NCBI RefSeq assembly: GCF_011383005.1 | Contig: NZ_CP049935.1 | Coordinates: 1,550,001 to 1,614,000 of the forward strand | Length of the DNA: 64,000 nucleotides | Direction: 5' to 3' | Source of the DNA: Phycicoccus sp. HDW14 | GTDB taxonomy: Bacteria; Actinomycetota; Actinomycetes; Actinomycetales; Dermatophilaceae | Shown here: piece after piece, positions 1-11,222 of the stretch | How the letters are laid out: every line of letters starts with the position of its first letter | How positions within the stretch are numbered: the first letter of the stretch is position 1 | Position numbers and translations under genes: made by a program | Notes under the pieces: generated by a model | Database searches by the model: none | The model's input: only the letters and a program-made list of their open reading frames with translations | Told to the model about the DNA's origin: nothing

Positions 1-83
1 AGCCCGACGACCCGGTCGGACACCCCGTGGCCGACGACGACGTCGTACGCGTCGCCGACCCGGATGACCGTGGCGTCACCCAT
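1..83 (-). CDS. aroB: 3-dehydroquinate synthase AroB, N-terminal fragment (runs off window)
   Basis: Only about 27 N-terminal residues lie in the window; the gene continues past base 1. The visible peptide starts MGDATVIRVG and reads on through YDVVVGHG, the usual opening beta-strand of AroB. The ATG overlaps the aroK stop by 4 bases (ATGA). AroB converts DAHP to 3-dehydroquinate, the second step of the shikimate pathway. It follows aroC and aroK as in many actinobacteria, and this order supports the call more than the short peptide does. Confidence 0.8.
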   Translation of the reverse strand, partial: MGDATVIRVGDAYDVVVGHGVSDRVVG

Positions 84-586
84 CAGGACCCGTCCAGCAG
101 CGCGGCGAGCTCGGCGGCGACGTCGTCGACCGAGCGCCCCGCGGTGTCGACGACGTGCGTCGCGACCCGCTCGTAGACCGGCCGCCGCTCCCCCATGAGC
201 CGCACCCACGACGCCCTCGGGTTGACCGCGAGCAGCGGACGCGACCGGTCGAACCCGACCCGCTTGGCGGCGTCGGCGATGCCCACGTCGAGGAAGACGA
301 CGACGTGACCCGCGAGCAGCGGCTCGGTCTCCGGGTCGACCGGCGCACCCCCGCCGAGCGCGACGACCCCGTCCTCCGACACCAGCGCCCGCGCGACCTC
401 GGCCCGCTCCAGGGCCCGGAACGCGGGCTCGCCGGACTCGACGAAGATGTCGGAGATGCTCCGGCCCGCGGTCTGCTCGACGGCGGCGTCGGTGTCGTGG
501 AACCCGACCCCGAGCAGCTCGGCGAGCGCCCGCCCGGTGCTCGACTTGCCCGACCCGGGCGGTCCGACGAGGACGACGCGCGGCAT
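83..586 (-). CDS. aroK: Shikimate kinase AroK
   Basis: A 167-residue protein, the normal size for shikimate kinase. It phosphorylates shikimate at the 3-hydroxyl using ATP in the cytoplasm. The Walker A loop GPPGSGKSS is at about residues 8-16, the DTD motif (shikimate/Mg binding) at about 32-34 and the GGGAP glycine triplet at about 78-82. The start is the ATG of MPRVVLVG, which overlaps the aroC stop by ATGA. An in-frame reading upstream lies inside aroC and is not family-like. It is translationally coupled between aroC and aroB. Confidence 0.95.
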   Translation of the reverse strand: MPRVVLVGPPGSGKSSTGRALAELLGVGFHDTDAAVEQTAGRSISDIFVESGEPAFRALERAEVARALVSEDGVVALGGGAPVDPETEPLLAGHVVVFLDVGIADAAKRVGFDRSRPLLAVNPRASWVRLMGERRPVYERVATHVVDTAGRSVDDVAAELAALLDGS

Positions 587-1815
587 CAGGCGTCCCACGT
601 GCGCATGGCGGCGGGGATGGCGTCGAGGTACCCCCGGAAGTTGCGGGCGGTCTCGGTGACCGAGTCGCCGCCGAACTTCTCGAGGCAGGCCTCGGCGAGC
701 ACGAGCGCGACCATCGCCTCGGCGACGACCCCGGCCGCCGGCACCGCGCACACGTCGGAGCGCTGGTGGATGGCGGTGGCCGGCTCGTCGGACGCGACGT
801 CGACGGTGTCGAGCGCGCGCGGCACGGTCGAGATCGGCTTCATCGCGGCCCGCACGCGCAGCACGCCGCCGACCGACATCCCGCCCTCGGTGCCGCCCGC
901 GCGACCGGTGCGCCGGCGGATGACCCCGGCCCCGTCGCGCTCCATCTCGTCATGGGCCTCGGACCCGCGGCGCGCGGCGGTGCGGAAGCCGTCGCCGACC
1001 TCGACGCCCTTGATGGCCTGGATGCCCATGAGCGCCGCGGCCAGGCGCGAGTCGAGCCGGCGGTCCCAGTGCACGTGCGACCCGAGCCCCGGCGGCACGC
1101 CGACGGCCACGACCTCGACGACGCCACCGAGCGTGTCGCCGTCCTTGCGGGCGGCGTCGACCTCGGCGACCATCGCCGCGGACCCCGCAGCGTCGAACGC
1201 GCGCACCGGGTCGGCGTCGAGCGCCTCGACGTCGTCGGGGCCCGGCAGCGGTGCGTCGTCGGCGACCCCGGCCGACCCGATGGCCACCGTGTGCGACACG
1301 AGCCGGATGCCGTACGCCTGCTCGAGCAGGGCGGACGCGAAGGCGCCGAGGGCCACCCGCGCGGCGGTCTCGCGGGCAGAGGCGCGCTCGAGCACCGGCC
1401 GGGCGTCGTCGAAGCCGTACTTCTGCATCCCGACGAGGTCGGCGTGCCCGGGGCGCGGCCGGGTGAGCGGCCGGTTGCGGGCGACCTCCTTCTCGGCGTT
1501 GACGTCGTCGGCGGCGGCGAACTCCTCCGCCGGCACCGGGTCGGGGCTCATGACGGTGCGCCACTTCGGCCACTCGGTGTTGCCGATGCGCAGGGCGACC
1601 GGTGAGCCGAGGGTCAGGCCCAGCCGCACACCGCCGAGGATCTCGACCTCGTCCTGCTCGAACTTCTGGCGCGCACCCCGCCCGTACCCCAGGCGGCGAC
1701 GGGCCAGGGCCGCCGCGACGTCGGCGGTGCCGACCTCGACCCCGGCGGGCAGGCCCTCGATCGTCGCGACGAGGGCGGGTCCGTGCGACTCGCCCGCGGT
1801 CAACCAGCGCAGCAT
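586..1815 (-). CDS. aroC: Chorismate synthase AroC
   Basis: A 409-residue protein that makes chorismate from EPSP with reduced FMN, the last common step of aromatic synthesis. The N-terminus [12 protein letters not shown] carries the conserved GESHG signature, followed by RRxGYGRGxRQ at about residues 40-50 and the [10 protein letters not shown] stretch. A late [17 protein letters not shown] segment is also typical. The ATG of MLRWL was chosen because the reading frame upstream belongs to the neighbouring prepilin peptidase region. The gap to the upstream prepilin peptidase gene is 23 bases, so they are probably cotranscribed. Confidence 0.96.
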   Translation of the reverse strand: MLRWLTAGESHGPALVATIEGLPAGVEVGTADVAAALARRRLGYGRGARQKFEQDEVEILGGVRLGLTLGSPVALRIGNTEWPKWRTVMSPDPVPAEEFAAADDVNAEKEVARNRPLTRPRPGHADLVGMQKYGFDDARPVLERASARETAARVALGAFASALLEQAYGIRLVSHTVAIGSAGVADDAPLPGPDDVEALDADPVRAFDAAGSAAMVAEVDAARKDGDTLGGVVEVVAVGVPPGLGSHVHWDRRLDSRLAAALMGIQAIKGVEVGDGFRTAARRGSEAHDEMERDGAGVIRRRTGRAGGTEGGMSVGGVLRVRAAMKPISTVPRALDTVDVASDEPATAIHQRSDVCAVPAAGVVAEAMVALVLAEACLEKFGGDSVTETARNFRGYLDAIPAAMRTWDA

Positions 1816-1838
1816 GCCGGCAATCCTGTCACGGGCCC

Positions 1839-2522
1839 TCAGCCGGACCCGAGGCCGATCACGATGCGAGGTGCGAGGGCGATGGAGAACCACGCGCCGA
1901 GGCACATCGCGGGCCCGTAGGCGATGTGCGACTTGAACCCGACGCGTCGCAGCACGAGCAGAGCGGCGGCCGCCAGCCCGCCGACGAGGAAGCCCGCGCC
2001 CATCCCGATGACGACCTGCGCCGTGCCGAGGAAGCCCAGCAGCGCGCCGATGACCGGGGCGAGCCGCACGTCGCCGAAGCCGACCCCGCCGCCGGGCATG
2101 AGGAAGAGCAGGAAGTAGAAGCCGCCCATGAGCGCGATGCCGATGACCGTGCCCTGCCAGCGCGGACCGCCGGTGGCGACGACGGCCAGCGCCACGAGCA
2201 CGAGCAGCGCGGCACCCGTCGGCACGACGAGCCCGACGGGGAGGCGGTGCACGTCGAGGTCGATCCACACGAGGGCGACCGTGAGCCAGGCGAAGAGGAG
2301 GAAGGGCGGGAGCGCGGTCCAGCCGCCGAGGTCCTGCACCGACCACGCCGCGACCCCGGCGAGCAAGCCGGTCGCCGGGCCGGTCCACCACGGGTTGCCC
2401 GGCTCGTGGTCGGCCTCGTCGTCCTCGATGCGGTAGCCGCCGGTCGCCAGCTCGCGCCCGGTGACGTGCCCGACGACGCCCATGACGAGGGCCGAGGCGA
2501 GCACGACCCACCACGGCGTCAC
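1839..2522 (-). CDS. A24-family prepilin peptidase
   Basis: A 227-residue polytopic membrane protein with about six hydrophobic segments. The two catalytic aspartates of type IV prepilin peptidases are visible in IDLDVHRLP (about residue 88) and in GFGDVRLAP (about residue 147), matching the family GxGD motif. The N-terminal cytoplasmic methyltransferase-like region of PilD is largely missing, as in short archaeal/actinobacterial members. It starts with GTG overlapping the aroE stop (GTGA). No pilin or pilus assembly gene lies in this window, so its substrate (Flp/Tad or competence-type pilin) must be encoded elsewhere. Its place inside a shikimate cluster probably reflects operon history. 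Confidence 0.9.
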   Translation of the reverse strand: MTPWWVVLASALVMGVVGHVTGRELATGGYRIEDDEADHEPGNPWWTGPATGLLAGVAAWSVQDLGGWTALPPFLLFAWLTVALVWIDLDVHRLPVGLVVPTGAALLVLVALAVVATGGPRWQGTVIGIALMGGFYFLLFLMPGGGVGFGDVRLAPVIGALLGFLGTAQVVIGMGAGFLVGGLAAAALLVLRRVGFKSHIAYGPAMCLGAWFSIALAPRIVIGLGSG

Positions 2523-3346
2523 GGCGCGACCCCGAGGGCCGCGCGGCCGGCGGCGAGCATCGCCTCGAGCGGCGCCTCGTGACGGGTGAAGAGCGTGAAC
2601 TGCTCGGCCGCCTGGTGCACGAGCATGTCGAGGCCGGAGACGACCGTCATGCCCGCGGCGGCGGCCGCCCGGGCCGGGGCGGTCGGCCAGCCGGCGTAGA
2701 CGACGTCGAGGAAGACCCCGGCGTGCTGCGGCGGCACCGAGGCGGCGACCACCTCGGCCCCTGCCGGCGGCACGGTCGAGACGACGACGTCGTCACGGGT
2801 GCTGACCCACGCGTCGAGCCCGGCGACCGAGCCGTTGCGGATGCCCACCCCGGCGTCGAGCGCCCAGGCGAGCAGGTCGGCGGCCTTCCCGGTGTCGCGG
2901 GCGCGCACCGTGAGGGTCGTGACCCCCAGCCCGGCGAGCGCGAGGACGCACGAGCGGGCCGTGGCCCCGGCCCCGAGGACCAGCGCCCGCCCGGGTGGGC
3001 CGGTCAGGTGCGGCCGCAGGGCCCCCGCCACCCCGGCGACGTCGGTGTTCGTCGCGTCCCAGCCGCCGTCGGGCCGCCGGACGAGGGTGTTCGCCGCACC
3101 CGCCCGCCGGGCGACCTCCGACACGGAGGCGGCCACCGCGAGGGCGGCCTCCTTGAGCGGCATGGTCAGGGACAGGCCGCGCCAGGAGCCGTCGAGGACG
3201 CCGACGAAGCCCGGGAGCCCGGCGGCGTCGACCTCGTGGAGGTCGTACTCCCAGCCGTCGAGCCCGGCCGCGGCGTACCCGGCCCGGTGGAGGACGGGCG
3301 AGAGCGAGTGCGCGACGGGCGAGCCGAGGACGGCAGCCCTCAGCAC
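2519..3346 (-). CDS. aroE: Shikimate dehydrogenase AroE
   Basis: A 275-residue NADP-dependent enzyme reducing 3-dehydroshikimate to shikimate. The substrate-binding SLSPVLHR motif is at about residues 14-21, the catalytic lysine in MPLKEAAL at about 65-72, the ATNTDVAG aspartate at about 95-102, and the Rossmann loop [10 protein letters not shown] follows. The GTG start (VLRAAVLG) overlaps the mltG stop codon, giving tight coupling. It is encoded apart from aroC by the prepilin peptidase gene, within one transcription unit. Confidence 0.95.
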   Translation of the reverse strand: MLRAAVLGSPVAHSLSPVLHRAGYAAAGLDGWEYDLHEVDAAGLPGFVGVLDGSWRGLSLTMPLKEAALAVAASVSEVARRAGAANTLVRRPDGGWDATNTDVAGVAGALRPHLTGPPGRALVLGAGATARSCVLALAGLGVTTLTVRARDTGKAADLLAWALDAGVGIRNGSVAGLDAWVSTRDDVVVSTVPPAGAEVVAASVPPQHAGVFLDVVYAGWPTAPARAAAAAGMTVVSGLDMLVHQAAEQFTLFTRHEAPLEAMLAAGRAALGVAP

Positions 3347-4515
3347 TTGCCCGGGTGGTCGGAGCACCACTGCTGGAACTCCTTGACGTTGCGCTCGTGC
3401 TCGGCCGACGTCGACGCGAACTTCGTCTCGCCGGTGCTGGGGTCGACGGTGACGAAGAAGACCCAGTCGCCGTCGGCGGGGTTGGCCGCGGCCTCGATGG
3501 AGGCCTTGCCCGGGTTGCCGATGGGGCCGGGCGGCAGGCCCTGCACCTTGTAGGTGTTGTACGGGCTGTCGCTGTTCCGCTGGGCGTCGGTGGTGCCCGC
3601 CTTGCCGCGCTGCTGGGCGGCGTAGTGCACGGTCGAGTCCATCTGCAGCAGGCCGTAGCTGGGCGGTCCGCCCTGGAGCCGGTTGAGCACGACCCGGGCG
3701 ACCTTGCCGCGGTCGGCGTCGCCGCTGACCTCGCCCTCGACGATCGAGGCGATGGTCAGGGTGCGCTCCCAGCTTTTCTCCGGGACGTCGGCCTCCTTGA
3801 GGGCCGCGACGGTGAGGCCGACCATCTGCTTGAGCTGCGCGGCGGCCGTGGTCTTGTCGTCGAACTCGTAGCTGGCCGGGAACAGCCAGCCCTCGATGTC
3901 GCCCTTGGCCACGGCCGGCAGGCCGAGCGCCTTGGTGTCCTTGGCGGCCTTCGTGTACTCGGCCACCGGCACCCCGGTGGCCTTCGACAGGGCCGCGAAG
4001 GTCTCGTTCTTCCACAGCCCCTCGCGGATGGTGACCCGCGAGGCCAGCCGGTTCGCGGGGTCGACGAGCAGGAGGAAGGCGTCGGCGCCGGTCATCCCCT
4101 TGAGCATCATGTAGGTGCCGGGCTGGATCTTGGCGGCCGACGTGGGGTCGGCGGCGGCGGCGTCGAGGTAGGCGGTCCGGGTCTTCGTGACGCCGGCGTC
4201 GCGCAGGCTCGAGGCGATGACCTCGCCGGTGTCGCCCTGCTTGACGACGACCTCGACCTCGCCCTCGCCCGGGCCGGCGAAGTCGACGTCGCCGCTCTCG
4301 CTGCCCCCGAAGAGGCCCGAGACGGCGGGGCCGAGCACGGTCCAGGCGCCGTAGGCGGCACCTCCGATGAGCCCGACGGCGAGGATGACGGCGAGCAGCC
4401 GGCGGCCGCGACGGGGCTTCTTGCGACGACGGCGCTGCTGCACCTCGCGCCGGGTGCGAGGGGCACGCCGGGGCGTCTCGTCACCGAAGATCGTCTCGGT
4501 GAAGTCGTGGCTCAC
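3340..4515 (-). CDS. mltG: Endolytic transglycosylase MltG (YceG family)
   Basis: A 391-residue inner-membrane protein that cleaves nascent glycan strands and ends chain elongation. A basic cytoplasmic tail rich in R/K (residues 15-45) precedes one transmembrane helix (about 43-65). The extracytoplasmic YceG domain carries the catalytic glutamate in ASIVEGEV and the downstream VARVVLNRL helix and PYNTY stretch. The GTG start overlaps the ruvX stop (GTGA). The mltG-ruvX-alaS arrangement is standard in actinobacteria. Confidence 0.95.
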   Translation of the reverse strand: MSHDFTETIFGDETPRRAPRTRREVQQRRRRKKPRRGRRLLAVILAVGLIGGAAYGAWTVLGPAVSGLFGGSESGDVDFAGPGEGEVEVVVKQGDTGEVIASSLRDAGVTKTRTAYLDAAAADPTSAAKIQPGTYMMLKGMTGADAFLLLVDPANRLASRVTIREGLWKNETFAALSKATGVPVAEYTKAAKDTKALGLPAVAKGDIEGWLFPASYEFDDKTTAAAQLKQMVGLTVAALKEADVPEKSWERTLTIASIVEGEVSGDADRGKVARVVLNRLQGGPPSYGLLQMDSTVHYAAQQRGKAGTTDAQRNSDSPYNTYKVQGLPPGPIGNPGKASIEAAANPADGDWVFFVTVDPSTGETKFASTSAEHERNVKEFQQWCSDHPGKC

Positions 4516-5044
4516 GTCCTCGTGCCCTTCGTCCGTGGCTTGCGCCGTCGTCCTCCGACCCTCTCCCCTGCGGGGGTCCCGGTCGTCCGCTCGGCGTCGA
4601 GGGCCGACTGGAGGATGAGCACCGCCGCGGCCTGGTCGACCACGGCGCGCTGTCGCCTCCCGGCGAGCCCGCTGTCACGGAGCGCGCGGTGCGCCTCGAC
4701 CGTCGAGAGCCGCTCGTCGACGAGCCGGACCGGGACGGGGGCGATGCGCGCCGCCAGCACGGAAGCATACGTGCGGGCACGGTCCGCTGCGGGTCCCTGC
4801 TCCCCGGAGAGCGAGCGGGGCAGCCCGACGACCACGCGGACGGCCTCGTGCTCGAGCACGAGCGCCGCGACCCGTTCGAGGTCCTCGTCGCCCGCGGCGG
4901 CCGGCCCCTCCGCCGTGCGGGGCACCGTCTCGAGGGGCGTGGCGAGCACGCCGTCCGGGTCGCTGCGGGCGACGCCGACGCGCACCGACCCGACGTCGAC
5001 GCCCAGCCGGACGCCGCGTTCCGGACCCTCGCCGGGCTCCGGCA

Positions 5045-5045
<1 letters not shown>
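4512..5045 (-). CDS. ruvX: Holliday junction resolvase-like protein RuvX (YqgF)
   Basis: A 177-residue RNase H-fold protein of the YqgF/RuvX family, linked to pre-16S rRNA maturation and annotated as a putative Holliday junction resolvase. It shows [13 protein letters not shown] (first acidic site) near residues 13-25, [13 protein letters not shown] in the middle, and DERLSTVEA followed by a [10 protein letters not shown] helix. The ATG of MPEPGEG was chosen because it overlaps the alaS stop (ATGA); nine extra codons upstream lie in alaS. Confidence 0.93.
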
Positions 5046-7740
<2,695 letters not shown>

Positions 7741-7843
7741 GTCGTGTCAGTCCTGGGGTGTGGGCCGTGCGCGGGCAGGCCGTCATCGTAGGCCGGGCGC
7801 GCACGGGGTCGGGCGGGCGTGCGGGGGCGGGGGCGGTCGGCCC

Positions 7844-8227
7844 CTACCGAGCTCGCCCGCCGTCGGGTCGGTCGGCCCGCGAGGGCCCGGAGGGGTCGAG
7901 CAGCAGCGCGCGGGCCTCGTCGGGGCTCAGCGAGCGACCGGGGTCCTCGCCCCCGAGCGCGGGCCGGGTGCTGCGCTCGGAACGGTCGGCGCGGTCCCAG
8001 CCGGCGTCGACGTCGAGGTCGGGCACCCGGGCGTCGGCGGCGTGCCGGGGCGCACGGGTGGTGGCGTCCTCGGTGACCGCGAGCTCGACGGCCTCGCGCA
8101 GCTCGGCCTCGCGGCGGGTCGCCGCCTCCCGGACGGTCGCGACGAAGCGCTGCGTGGCGGGCCGGCGCCACACCACGTAGCCGACCCCGACGGCCGCCGC
8201 CCCGAGGAGCACGGTGCGCATCCTCAC
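7844..8227 (-). CDS. Small hypothetical protein with N-terminal hydrophobic segment (DUF6167-like)
   Basis: A 127-residue protein. Residues 1-20 (MRMRTVLLGAAAVGVGYVVW) form a single hydrophobic segment, followed by a charged helical stretch (RFVATVREAATRREAELREAVEL) and a disordered acidic/arginine-rich tail. Its position between alaS and a DUF948 gene matches that of an actinobacterial family called DUF6167; I assign it by context and length. The start overlaps the stop of the upstream DUF948 gene, so the two are coupled. Function unknown; probably a membrane-tethered partner of the DUF948 protein. Confidence 0.7.
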   Translation of the reverse strand: MRMRTVLLGAAAVGVGYVVWRRPATQRFVATVREAATRREAELREAVELAVTEDATTRAPRHAADARVPDLDVDAGWDRADRSERSTRPALGGEDPGRSLSPDEARALLLDPSGPSRADRPDGGRAR

Positions 8228-8589
8228 GACGACACCTTCCGGAGGCCGCGCACCGCCGTGCGCACGCCGTAGCTGTAGGCGGCCACCTTGATGAGCGGGG
8301 AGCCGACCGTGGCCGCGAACACCGACGTCAGCGCCGAGGCGTTGGTCGTCATCGTCGAGACCGAGCTCGTGATGGCGTCGACCCGGGTCAGCTGGTCGTT
8401 GGTCAGCCCGACGGTGTCGGTGAGGCTCTTGAGCGTCGGCTGGACGTTCTCGGTGGTGGTGCGGACGCTCTCGCGCGCCTCGTCGAGGATGCGGCCGGCC
8501 TTGCCGACCAGGCCCGCGACCCGCACCACGAGGTACGCGAACGCGAGCGCGGCGATGAGCCCGGCGATGCCTCCGAGGGTGACGTCCAT
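8224..8589 (-). CDS. DUF948 domain membrane protein
   Basis: A 121-residue protein. The ATG of MDVTLGGIAG gives an immediate N-terminal transmembrane helix (residues about 3-22); an upstream in-frame ATG adds 13 polar residues and is less likely. The rest is a long amphipathic, Thr/Ser-rich helix (RILDEARESVRTTTENV, LTDTVGLTNDQL, ITSSVSTMTTNAS) typical of DUF948, a coiled-coil family related to methyl-accepting-type helices. Bacillus YtxG-type proteins share this domain. Function unknown. Forms a two-gene unit with the gene at 7844-8227. Confidence 0.82.
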   Translation of the reverse strand: MDVTLGGIAGLIAALAFAYLVVRVAGLVGKAGRILDEARESVRTTTENVQPTLKSLTDTVGLTNDQLTRVDAITSSVSTMTTNASALTSVFAATVGSPLIKVAAYSYGVRTAVRGLRKVSS

Positions 8590-8643
8590 GGCGCCGACCC
8601 TACCGGGGACCGGGTGGTCGCCACCCACCCGATACCCGTGCGC

Positions 8644-8961
8644 TCAGGCGTGCCTGACGCAGCGGGCGGCCCATGGCCGGGCCTCGAGCCGCGCGGCCGG
8701 GATGGGCTCGCCGCAGACCTCGCAGGTGCCGTAGGTGCCCTCGGCCACCCGGGCCCGCGCCCGGCGGACCTGGGTCAGCGAGTCGAGGAGCTGCTCCTGG
8801 ACGGCCACCGCGGAGAGCCGGTCGACGGCCAGGGAGGTGCCGTCGCCGATGCGCTTGCCGAAGGAGAGGTTCTCGCCCTCGGGCGGTGCGGCGGTGAGGG
8901 TGGCGAGGTCGGCGACGAGCTGGGCCTCGTGGGCGGCCAGGGTCGCGTCGGTGTCCATCAC
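8644..8961 (-). CDS. TraR/DksA-family zinc-finger protein
   Basis: A 105-residue protein with an N-terminal helical region and a C-terminal zinc finger. The finger reads C-x2-C-x17-C-x2-H (CEVCG ... CVRHA), so the fourth ligand is His where DksA has Cys. DksA-family proteins bind the RNA polymerase secondary channel; short actinobacterial members are less well defined. The coiled-coil tip acidic pair of true DksA is not obvious, so I would not assume ppGpp-type regulation. Start MMDTDA; the second Met is an alternative. Confidence 0.8.
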   Translation of the reverse strand: MMDTDATLAAHEAQLVADLATLTAAPPEGENLSFGKRIGDGTSLAVDRLSAVAVQEQLLDSLTQVRRARARVAEGTYGTCEVCGEPIPAARLEARPWAARCVRHA

Positions 8962-9015
8962 CCCACCGTAGGTCAGCGGGCCGACACCGCCGCCCGGACG
9001 GTCGGTCGGGGGCGG

Positions 9016-10443
9016 TCAGCCCCGGCCCAGGCGCTCGCGCAGCCAGCGCCAGCGCTCCTGGAGCCGGGCCTCGAACCCGCGGTCGGTGGGGTGGTAGTAG
9101 TCGGCGGTCCCGGCGAGGTCGTCGGGCAGGTACTGCTGGGCCGCGACGCCGTCGGGCTCGTCGTGCGCGTAGACGTAGGTGGGGGCCTTCGAGCGGCCGG
9201 TGGCCTTCGCCGTGGCCTGGGCGATGCGGTCGGCGCCGCCGTAGCCGCTGCCGCGCAGGTGCAGCGGCACGGGGCCGCCGCGGCCGGCGCGCACGTCGGC
9301 GATGGCCGCGTTGATCCCGAGGTAGGAGGCGTTCGACGCCGGGGCCAGCGCGTTGTGGACGACCGCCTGGGCGAGGATGATCCGCGCCTCCGGCATGCCG
9401 ATCTGGGCGACGGCGTGCATCGCGGCGACGGCGGTCTGCAGGGCGGTGGGGTCGGCCATCCCGACGTCCTCGGAAGCGGCGATGACGATGCGGCGGGCGA
9501 TGAAGCGGGGGTCCTCGCCGGCCTCGAGCATCCGCGCGAGGTAGTGCAGCGAGGCGTCGACGTCGGAGCCGCGCATCGACTTGATGAGCGCCGAGGCGAC
9601 GTCGTAGTGCTGGTCGCCCGTGCGGTCGTAGCGCACCGCGGCGTGCGCGACCGCCTGCTCGGTGTGGGCGAGGGTGACCTCGAGGACCTCGGGCCGCTCG
9701 GCGCCGGGGGCCACGGAGTCGTCGGCCACGCCGGCCGCGGCCTCGAGGAAGGTCAGCGCGCGGCGGGCGTCGCCGCCGGAGAGCCGGACGAGGTGCTCGC
9801 GGGCGTCGTCGGCCAGCGCGTAGGCCCCGTCGAGGCCGCGCTCGTCGGCCGCCGCGCTCGTGAGGACGTCGGCGACCTCGTCGTCCGTGAGCGGGACGAG
9901 GGTGACGAGCATCGAGCGCGAGAGCAGCGGCGCGATGACCGAGAACGAGGGGTTCTCGGTGGTGGCGGCGACGAGGACGACGAGGCGGTTCTCGACCCCG
10001 GGCAGCAGGGCGTCCTGCTGGGCCTTGGTGAAGCGGTGGATCTCGTCGAGGAAGAGGACGGTCTGGCGCCCGTAGAGGTCGCGGGTGCGGGCGGCCCCCT
10101 CCATCACCGTGCGGACGTCCTTGACCCCGGCGGTGACGGCGGACAGCTCGACGAACTCGCGGTCGGCGGCGGTGGCCACGAGGTGGGCCAGCGTGGTCTT
10201 GCCGGTGCCGGGCGGCCCCCAGAGGATGGCCGACAGCGCGCCGGCCGCCCCGCCGCCGCCCTCGATGAGCCGGCGCAGCGGGCTGCCCGCCCGCAGCACC
10301 TCGCCCTGCCCGCGGACCTCGTCGATGTTGCGCGGACGCATCCGCACCGCGAGCGGGGGGACGACGCCACCGGAGCCGCCGACGGCGTCGCCGGCACGCT
10401 CCTGCGCGGCGGCGCCGAAGAGGTCGGTCCCGTCCTGGCTCAC
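9016..10443 (-). CDS. rarA: Replication-associated recombination protein A (RarA/MgsA AAA+ ATPase)
   Basis: A 475-residue AAA+ ATPase acting at stalled replication forks. Walker [10 protein letters not shown] is at about residues 76-84, Walker [10 protein letters not shown] near 133, sensor ATTENPSF near 163, and the C-terminal tetramerisation region contains [11 protein letters not shown] and the YLPDDL segment. The GTG start ([10 protein letters not shown]) fits the family's DLF-type clamp-interacting N-terminus; the longer reading frame upstream overlaps the neighbour and is unlike the family. It is monocistronic or follows the DinB-fold gene after a 46-base gap. Confidence 0.93.
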   Translation of the reverse strand: MSQDGTDLFGAAAQERAGDAVGGSGGVVPPLAVRMRPRNIDEVRGQGEVLRAGSPLRRLIEGGGGAAGALSAILWGPPGTGKTTLAHLVATAADREFVELSAVTAGVKDVRTVMEGAARTRDLYGRQTVLFLDEIHRFTKAQQDALLPGVENRLVVLVAATTENPSFSVIAPLLSRSMLVTLVPLTDDEVADVLTSAAADERGLDGAYALADDAREHLVRLSGGDARRALTFLEAAAGVADDSVAPGAERPEVLEVTLAHTEQAVAHAAVRYDRTGDQHYDVASALIKSMRGSDVDASLHYLARMLEAGEDPRFIARRIVIAASEDVGMADPTALQTAVAAMHAVAQIGMPEARIILAQAVVHNALAPASNASYLGINAAIADVRAGRGGPVPLHLRGSGYGGADRIAQATAKATGRSKAPTYVYAHDEPDGVAAQQYLPDDLAGTADYYHPTDRGFEARLQERWRWLRERLGRG

Positions 10444-10489
10444 ACCCGCGAGGCTAGCGCCGGGCACCGACCCCGCCGACCGCCGGCCG

Positions 10490-11005
10490 TCAGAAGTAGC
10501 CGACCTCGCCGTCGAGCTGCTCGCGCAGCAGGTCGAGGTGGCCGGCGTGCCGCGCGGTCTCCTCGAGCATGTGCAGCACCATCCAGCGCAGGGTCGCATC
10601 CCCCACCCGGTGGATCGCCGTGCTGCCGGTGTCGTCGAGGGCGTGGGCCCCGATGGTGGCGTCGGTGCGCGCGCAGGCCGCCTCGTAGTCGGCGAGCACC
10701 TCGGCCAGCGTCGCCCCCTCGACCCGGAAGTCGTCGTCGTCCTGCGCGTCCGGTCCGAACCCCCGGCCGGTCGCCGGCTCGCCGAGGAAGCACTCGCGGA
10801 ACCAGAGGTCCTCGCAGCTCGCGAGGTGCGACACGATGCCCGCCACGGTCATGAGCGGCGAGGTGGGTACGAGCACCCGGTGCGCCTGCTCGTCGGTGAG
10901 GCCATCGGCCTTGAGCCGGATGATGCCGCGCTGCAGGTCGTACCAGCCGAGGAGGGCGGTGCGCTCGTCGGCGTCCTTGGCGGGGCGGGTGCGGGTCGCG
11001 GGCAT
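10490..11005 (-). CDS. DinB-fold (DUF664) family protein
   Basis: A 171-residue protein of the DinB/DUF664 four-helix superfamily, often called mycothiol-dependent-maleylpyruvate-isomerase-like. It begins [20 protein letters not shown] and shows the expected metal-site histidines in [12 protein letters not shown] (about residue 60) and in [16 protein letters not shown] near the C-terminus. The latter is a near-signature stretch for DUF664. Some members use mycothiol, the actinobacterial thiol; the substrate here is unknown. Divergently oriented from the MMPL gene across a 217-base intergenic region containing inverted repeats. Confidence 0.85.
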   Translation of the reverse strand: MPATRTRPAKDADERTALLGWYDLQRGIIRLKADGLTDEQAHRVLVPTSPLMTVAGIVSHLASCEDLWFRECFLGEPATGRGFGPDAQDDDDFRVEGATLAEVLADYEAACARTDATIGAHALDDTGSTAIHRVGDATLRWMVLHMLEETARHAGHLDLLREQLDGEVGYF

Positions 11006-11104
11006 CCCGACACGGTAGCGACGGCGCTCCGACAGGGCGGAGGTTCGCACCGGGAACCCGCGGGCGACCCGGTGTGCACGGGGGCGGTGGCGAGCCGCTG
11101 CCCT

Positions 11105-11158
11105 GAGAGCCGCGGTGATGCAGGACACGGCCCCGGAGCGGCTCTCTGCATCACCGCG
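11105..11158. repeat. Two interleaved inverted repeats in a divergent intergenic region
   Basis: In the 217-base gap between the DinB-fold gene (minus) and the MMPL gene (plus), GAGAGCCGC (11105-11113) is inverted as GCGGCTCTC (11138-11146). CGCGGTGATGCAG (11111-11123) is inverted as CTGCATCACCGCG (11146-11158). Both are perfect. The order of arms a-b-a'-b' means they are mutually interleaved, so as RNA they could give alternative hairpins or a pseudoknot, and as DNA they could be two operators. I see no strong promoter hexamers. Confidence 0.75.
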
Positions 11159-11222
11159 ATGCACCGCGGTCACGCGCCGGAACGCTGCCCGCGGCCACCG
11201 CGGCCCGTGCCACGCTGTGCCC

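Noticed and set aside
155-1936. Long plus-strand open frame across aroK and aroC
   Set aside because: It is a shadow of the minus-strand genes in GC-rich DNA; its peptide is Arg/Pro/Ser rich and resembles no family, while the opposite strand encodes clear AroK and AroC.
1839-2522. Evidence of a pilus or competence locus
   Set aside because: Only the prepilin peptidase is present; no pilin, ATPase or secretin-like gene is found in this window.
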